From Planctomycetaceae bacterium (GTDB lineage: Bacteria > Planctomycetota > UBA1135 > GCA-002686595), in NCBI GenBank assembly GCA_016125265.1, contig WGMC01000038.1:1-59605 (forward strand): a stretch of DNA of 59,605 nucleotides, written 5' to 3'. The position numbers and the translations under genes were made by a program. The notes under the pieces are model-generated. The model ran no database searches. It had not been told where the DNA came from and saw only the letters and a list, made by a program, of their open reading frames with translations. Below, in pieces: positions 57,466 through 59,605 of the stretch (position 1 is the first letter of the stretch; the number at the start of each line of letters is the position of its first letter).

Positions 57466-59087
57466 TGGCACACGACGCGAGCCAGTTCGCTGCCCAACGC
57501 CGGGTCGGACCCGCCAACGCGCTCCTCGCGTTCGGGTTCGTCGCAGCCATCGCCACGCCCGGGTTGATGGCCCTTTCGGGGCGCTCCAACGCGGACGATG
57601 TGGCCTTCGAGTTCCGCCGCCCGGCTCCCGCGCCGACACTGACCAAGGATCCCGAAACGTGGTCGGCCTTCCCCAAGGCCTTCGAGAGTTTCTTTGGCGA
57701 CCGCTACGGACTGCGCGGCGATCTTTTGCGGCTGCGCGCGCGCATGCACTGGTTTGGGTTGCAGTCGTCACCGTCCACGATGGTCGTGCGGGGCGAGGGC
57801 GACTGGATCTTCCTGACCGCGAGCGGAGCGCTCGGCAACGGTTCCGGCGACATCCCGCTGACCGACGGGGAGATCGAGTCTTGGCTCGCGTTCCTCGAAC
57901 GGCGACGCGCGCGCCTGGCCGAGCGCGGCATCCTGTACCTGTTCGCCTTCGCACCGGAGAAGAGTTCCGTCTATCCCGAGTACCTGCCGTGGAACCACGC
58001 GCGTCGCGGAATGCGCCGTGTGGACCAACTGCTGGCCGCGGCGCGCGCGCGTGAACACGAACACGTGGTGGACTTGACGGAGGCCCTGGTTCGCGAGAAG
58101 CAGGCCGACACCGGCGACAACTTCGCGTACTACCCGCTGGGAACCCACTGGAGCGCCCGGGGCGCGGTCGCCGGAGCCACCGCGATCGTCGAGCGCCTGG
58201 CGGAACTCGGCTCGCCCGCGCGGATGCCGCCGCGGGATCGTCTGGTCACCCGCCTGGAACCATCGGCCCCCGGCGACAGTCTCGACACTCGGCTCTACCT
58301 GCAAGGGGATCTGCATCAGTCCGCCTACGAGGCGTTTTACGGCGGCGACTTCGACGCGCGCGCCGTCGACTCGGACGACAGCACCCGCAGCACACTTTGG
58401 CGCCGACCCGGCGCACCGGGGGGGTCGCTCCTCGTGTTCCACGATTCGTTCGGTCAGGGCCTGGCGCCACTGCTCGCAACCGCGTTTGGCAAGAGCGTGT
58501 GGGAGTGGCGGCGCTTCGATCCCGCGCGGGTCGAGGAGCTCGCGCCCAACGCCGTGGTCGAGGTGTTCGTCGAAAGGGTGCTCGTCAGCACACTGCCCGA
58601 TTTCGACGATCCGCTGGACCAGGGGTGGCTCGCGGACGCTTTCGCAAACTCCACCGAGACCGATCTCGCGATCGAAGGCGCCGCTTGGCGCCAGCGTCTC
58701 GAACCGCGCAAAGGCGCGCAGTTGCTCGATGGCGGACAGGGACAGGCCGACGGCGGCCTCGTGACGCTCCTGCAAGAAGGGCGGGGTTCCGACGCGTTCC
58801 TCGACCTCAGTGGGCTCGAGCCCGGACGCGCCTATGTGCTGCGCCTCGAATGCACAGCGCCGTCGGCCGGCAGCCTGTCGACACACGCGCCCTACGCGAC
58901 TGGCCCGCGGGCCCACTCGATCGATGCGTTCCACCTGGAAACCCACGCTGTCGGGCAGGGTGCGCAGGTCTTGTACCTCCACCTTCCCGCCCAACGCACC
59001 GGCACCCACATCGCGCTGACCACCAACGGCACGCCGCGGGCCCTCTGGCTCGGCAAGTTGGAGGCGCGTGCGCTGGAAGCGCGCTGA
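57465..59087 (+). CDS. AlgJ/AlgX-like SGNH acetyltransferase partner
   Basis: This 540-residue protein has an N-terminal membrane anchor (LLAFGFVAAIATPGLMAL). Its SGNH-like domain resembles AlgX/AlgJ: VVRGEGDWIFLT at the start, YLFAFAPEKSSVYPEYLP, the Asp-x-x-His-type block YYPLGTHWSARGAV, and the Ser in LLVFHDSFGQGLAPLLA. About 150 further residues form a beta-rich C-terminal module with a possible carbohydrate-binding fold (GLVTLLQEGRGSDAFLDLSGLEPGRAYVLRLECTA). It would move the acyl group from the MBOAT protein to a polysaccharide. ATG 57465 shares a base with the upstream stop. Confidence 0.87.
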   Translation: MAHDASQFAAQRRVGPANALLAFGFVAAIATPGLMALSGRSNADDVAFEFRRPAPAPTLTKDPETWSAFPKAFESFFGDRYGLRGDLLRLRARMHWFGLQSSPSTMVVRGEGDWIFLTASGALGNGSGDIPLTDGEIESWLAFLERRRARLAERGILYLFAFAPEKSSVYPEYLPWNHARRGMRRVDQLLAAARAREHEHVVDLTEALVREKQADTGDNFAYYPLGTHWSARGAVAGATAIVERLAELGSPARMPPRDRLVTRLEPSAPGDSLDTRLYLQGDLHQSAYEAFYGGDFDARAVDSDDSTRSTLWRRPGAPGGSLLVFHDSFGQGLAPLLATAFGKSVWEWRRFDPARVEELAPNAVVEVFVERVLVSTLPDFDDPLDQGWLADAFANSTETDLAIEGAAWRQRLEPRKGAQLLDGGQGQADGGLVTLLQEGRGSDAFLDLSGLEPGRAYVLRLECTAPSAGSLSTHAPYATGPRAHSIDAFHLETHAVGQGAQVLYLHLPAQRTGTHIALTTNGTPRALWLGKLEARALEAR

Positions 59088-59149
59088 ACCGCGAGCCCCG
59101 CCATCGCACGTCGCGCCAGGCCGCTGGTCACGTGCCGACCGCATGGCCC

Positions 59150-59208
59150 GGGCCTTCAGCCCGGACCGGTTCTTCCCCAATACCTGGGGCGTTGCCCCAG
59201 GCTACTAT
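59150..59208 (+). repeat. Composite extragenic repeat, copy C
   Basis: GGGCCTTCAGCCC (59150-59162) is followed, after the same 20-base spacing as in copies A and B, by the identical 26-base box at 59183-59208. A further GGGGCGTTGCCCC palindrome follows at 59214-59226. As at the first locus, a tandem array begins right after it. Confidence 0.85.
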
Positions 59209-59259
59209 CGGGCGGGGCGTTGCCCCTTTCGGACGGCCGCATTCGTCACGAAGCGCCGT

Positions 59260-59605
59260 TCGTCGCGGCACATCGTACGTCGCGAACAACATGCGCGGCG
59301 AATCGCCGCGCGTCCCGGAAAACGTACGTCGCGAACAACATTCGTCGCGTCACGACGTACGTCCTCGACAACGTGCGTCGCGAACAACATTCGTCGCGGA
59401 TCAATGTGCGTCCCGGGCCGCGTACGTCGCGAATTGACGTACGTGGGGAACAACATGCGTCGCCGATCGACGTGCGTCCTGGATCACCGTGCATCCCGGA
59501 TCACCGTGCGTCCCGGATCACCGTGCGTCCCGGATCACCGTGCGTCCCGGATCACCGTGCGTCCCGGATCACCGTGCGTCCCGGATCACCGTGCGTCCCG
59601 GATCA
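59260..59605. repeat. Degenerate 16/17-bp tandem array, runs off the window
   Basis: Units of 16-17 bases run to the end of the window. Early ones vary (TCGCGAACAACATTCG occurs twice, with relatives such as TCGCGGATCAATGTGCG). From about 59487 the unit TCCCGGATCACCGTGCG is repeated almost exactly, and exact copies then continue to base 59605. There are no spacers and no coding capacity. Together with copy C this fills the 518-base gene-free end (59088-59605). Confidence 0.88.

Overview
The window is about 70% G+C, densely coded on both strands, and most probably belongs to a Planctomycetota bacterium. This is an inference. It rests on the S-type sulfatase lipoprotein, several secreted proteins with signal peptides and planctomycete-style C-termini, many GTG/TTG starts with weak ribosome binding sites, and extragenic repeats next to degenerate tandem arrays. 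No rRNA, phage structural gene, CRISPR array or complete insertion sequence is visible.

Layout. 1-2079: a 5'-truncated propeller-like gene and a LysR regulator. 2150-13309: a sulfatase lipoprotein and, divergently, an ABC export pair followed by a methyltransferase/phosphotransferase-like fusion. This operon is interrupted by a lower-GC cassette (7059-11485) that encodes a PD-(D/E)XK-like nuclease and a Ski2-like helicase. A 196-bp direct repeat of the permease 3' end flanks the cassette. 13317-21337: a membrane protein, a secreted zinc metalloprotease, a methyltransferase and aconitase. 21513-24717: a degenerate PP-loop protein, tRNA-Ala(CGC), a repeat-rich gene-free stretch, ribonuclease D and tRNA-Asp(GTC). 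24830-33915: an ABC-F ATPase, a PAP2 phosphatase remnant beside an LTA-synthase-like enzyme, an SGNH protein, and a LolD/FtsX-type transporter. 34024-40153: DJ-1/PfpI, a DUF2959 lipoprotein, small proteins, a FixJ-like regulator, MazG, a SIS-domain deaminase or isomerase, and a solute-binding lipoprotein. 40217-45664: three tandem secreted paralogues. 46029-51554: DUF427, QueC, Mrp, a 2OG-Fe(II) oxygenase, DnaJ with CbpM, and an SGNH protein. 51484-59087: an O-antigen-ligase-like protein, fructose-1,6-bisphosphatase, a sialate O-acetylesterase-like enzyme, and an MBOAT/AlgX-like pair. 59088-59605: an extragenic repeat and a 17-bp tandem array.

Functionally, most of the window is core metabolism and cell-envelope work: acyl or acetyl transfer, sulfate removal, polymer ligation and ABC export. 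The exceptional element is the nuclease-helicase cassette. It resembles two-gene antiphage systems of the Hachiman or AbpAB kind, but I cannot place it in a named family from sequence alone. It carries no recombinase, ends one base before its right-hand repeat, and leaves the host operon reconstructible by a single recombination between the repeats.
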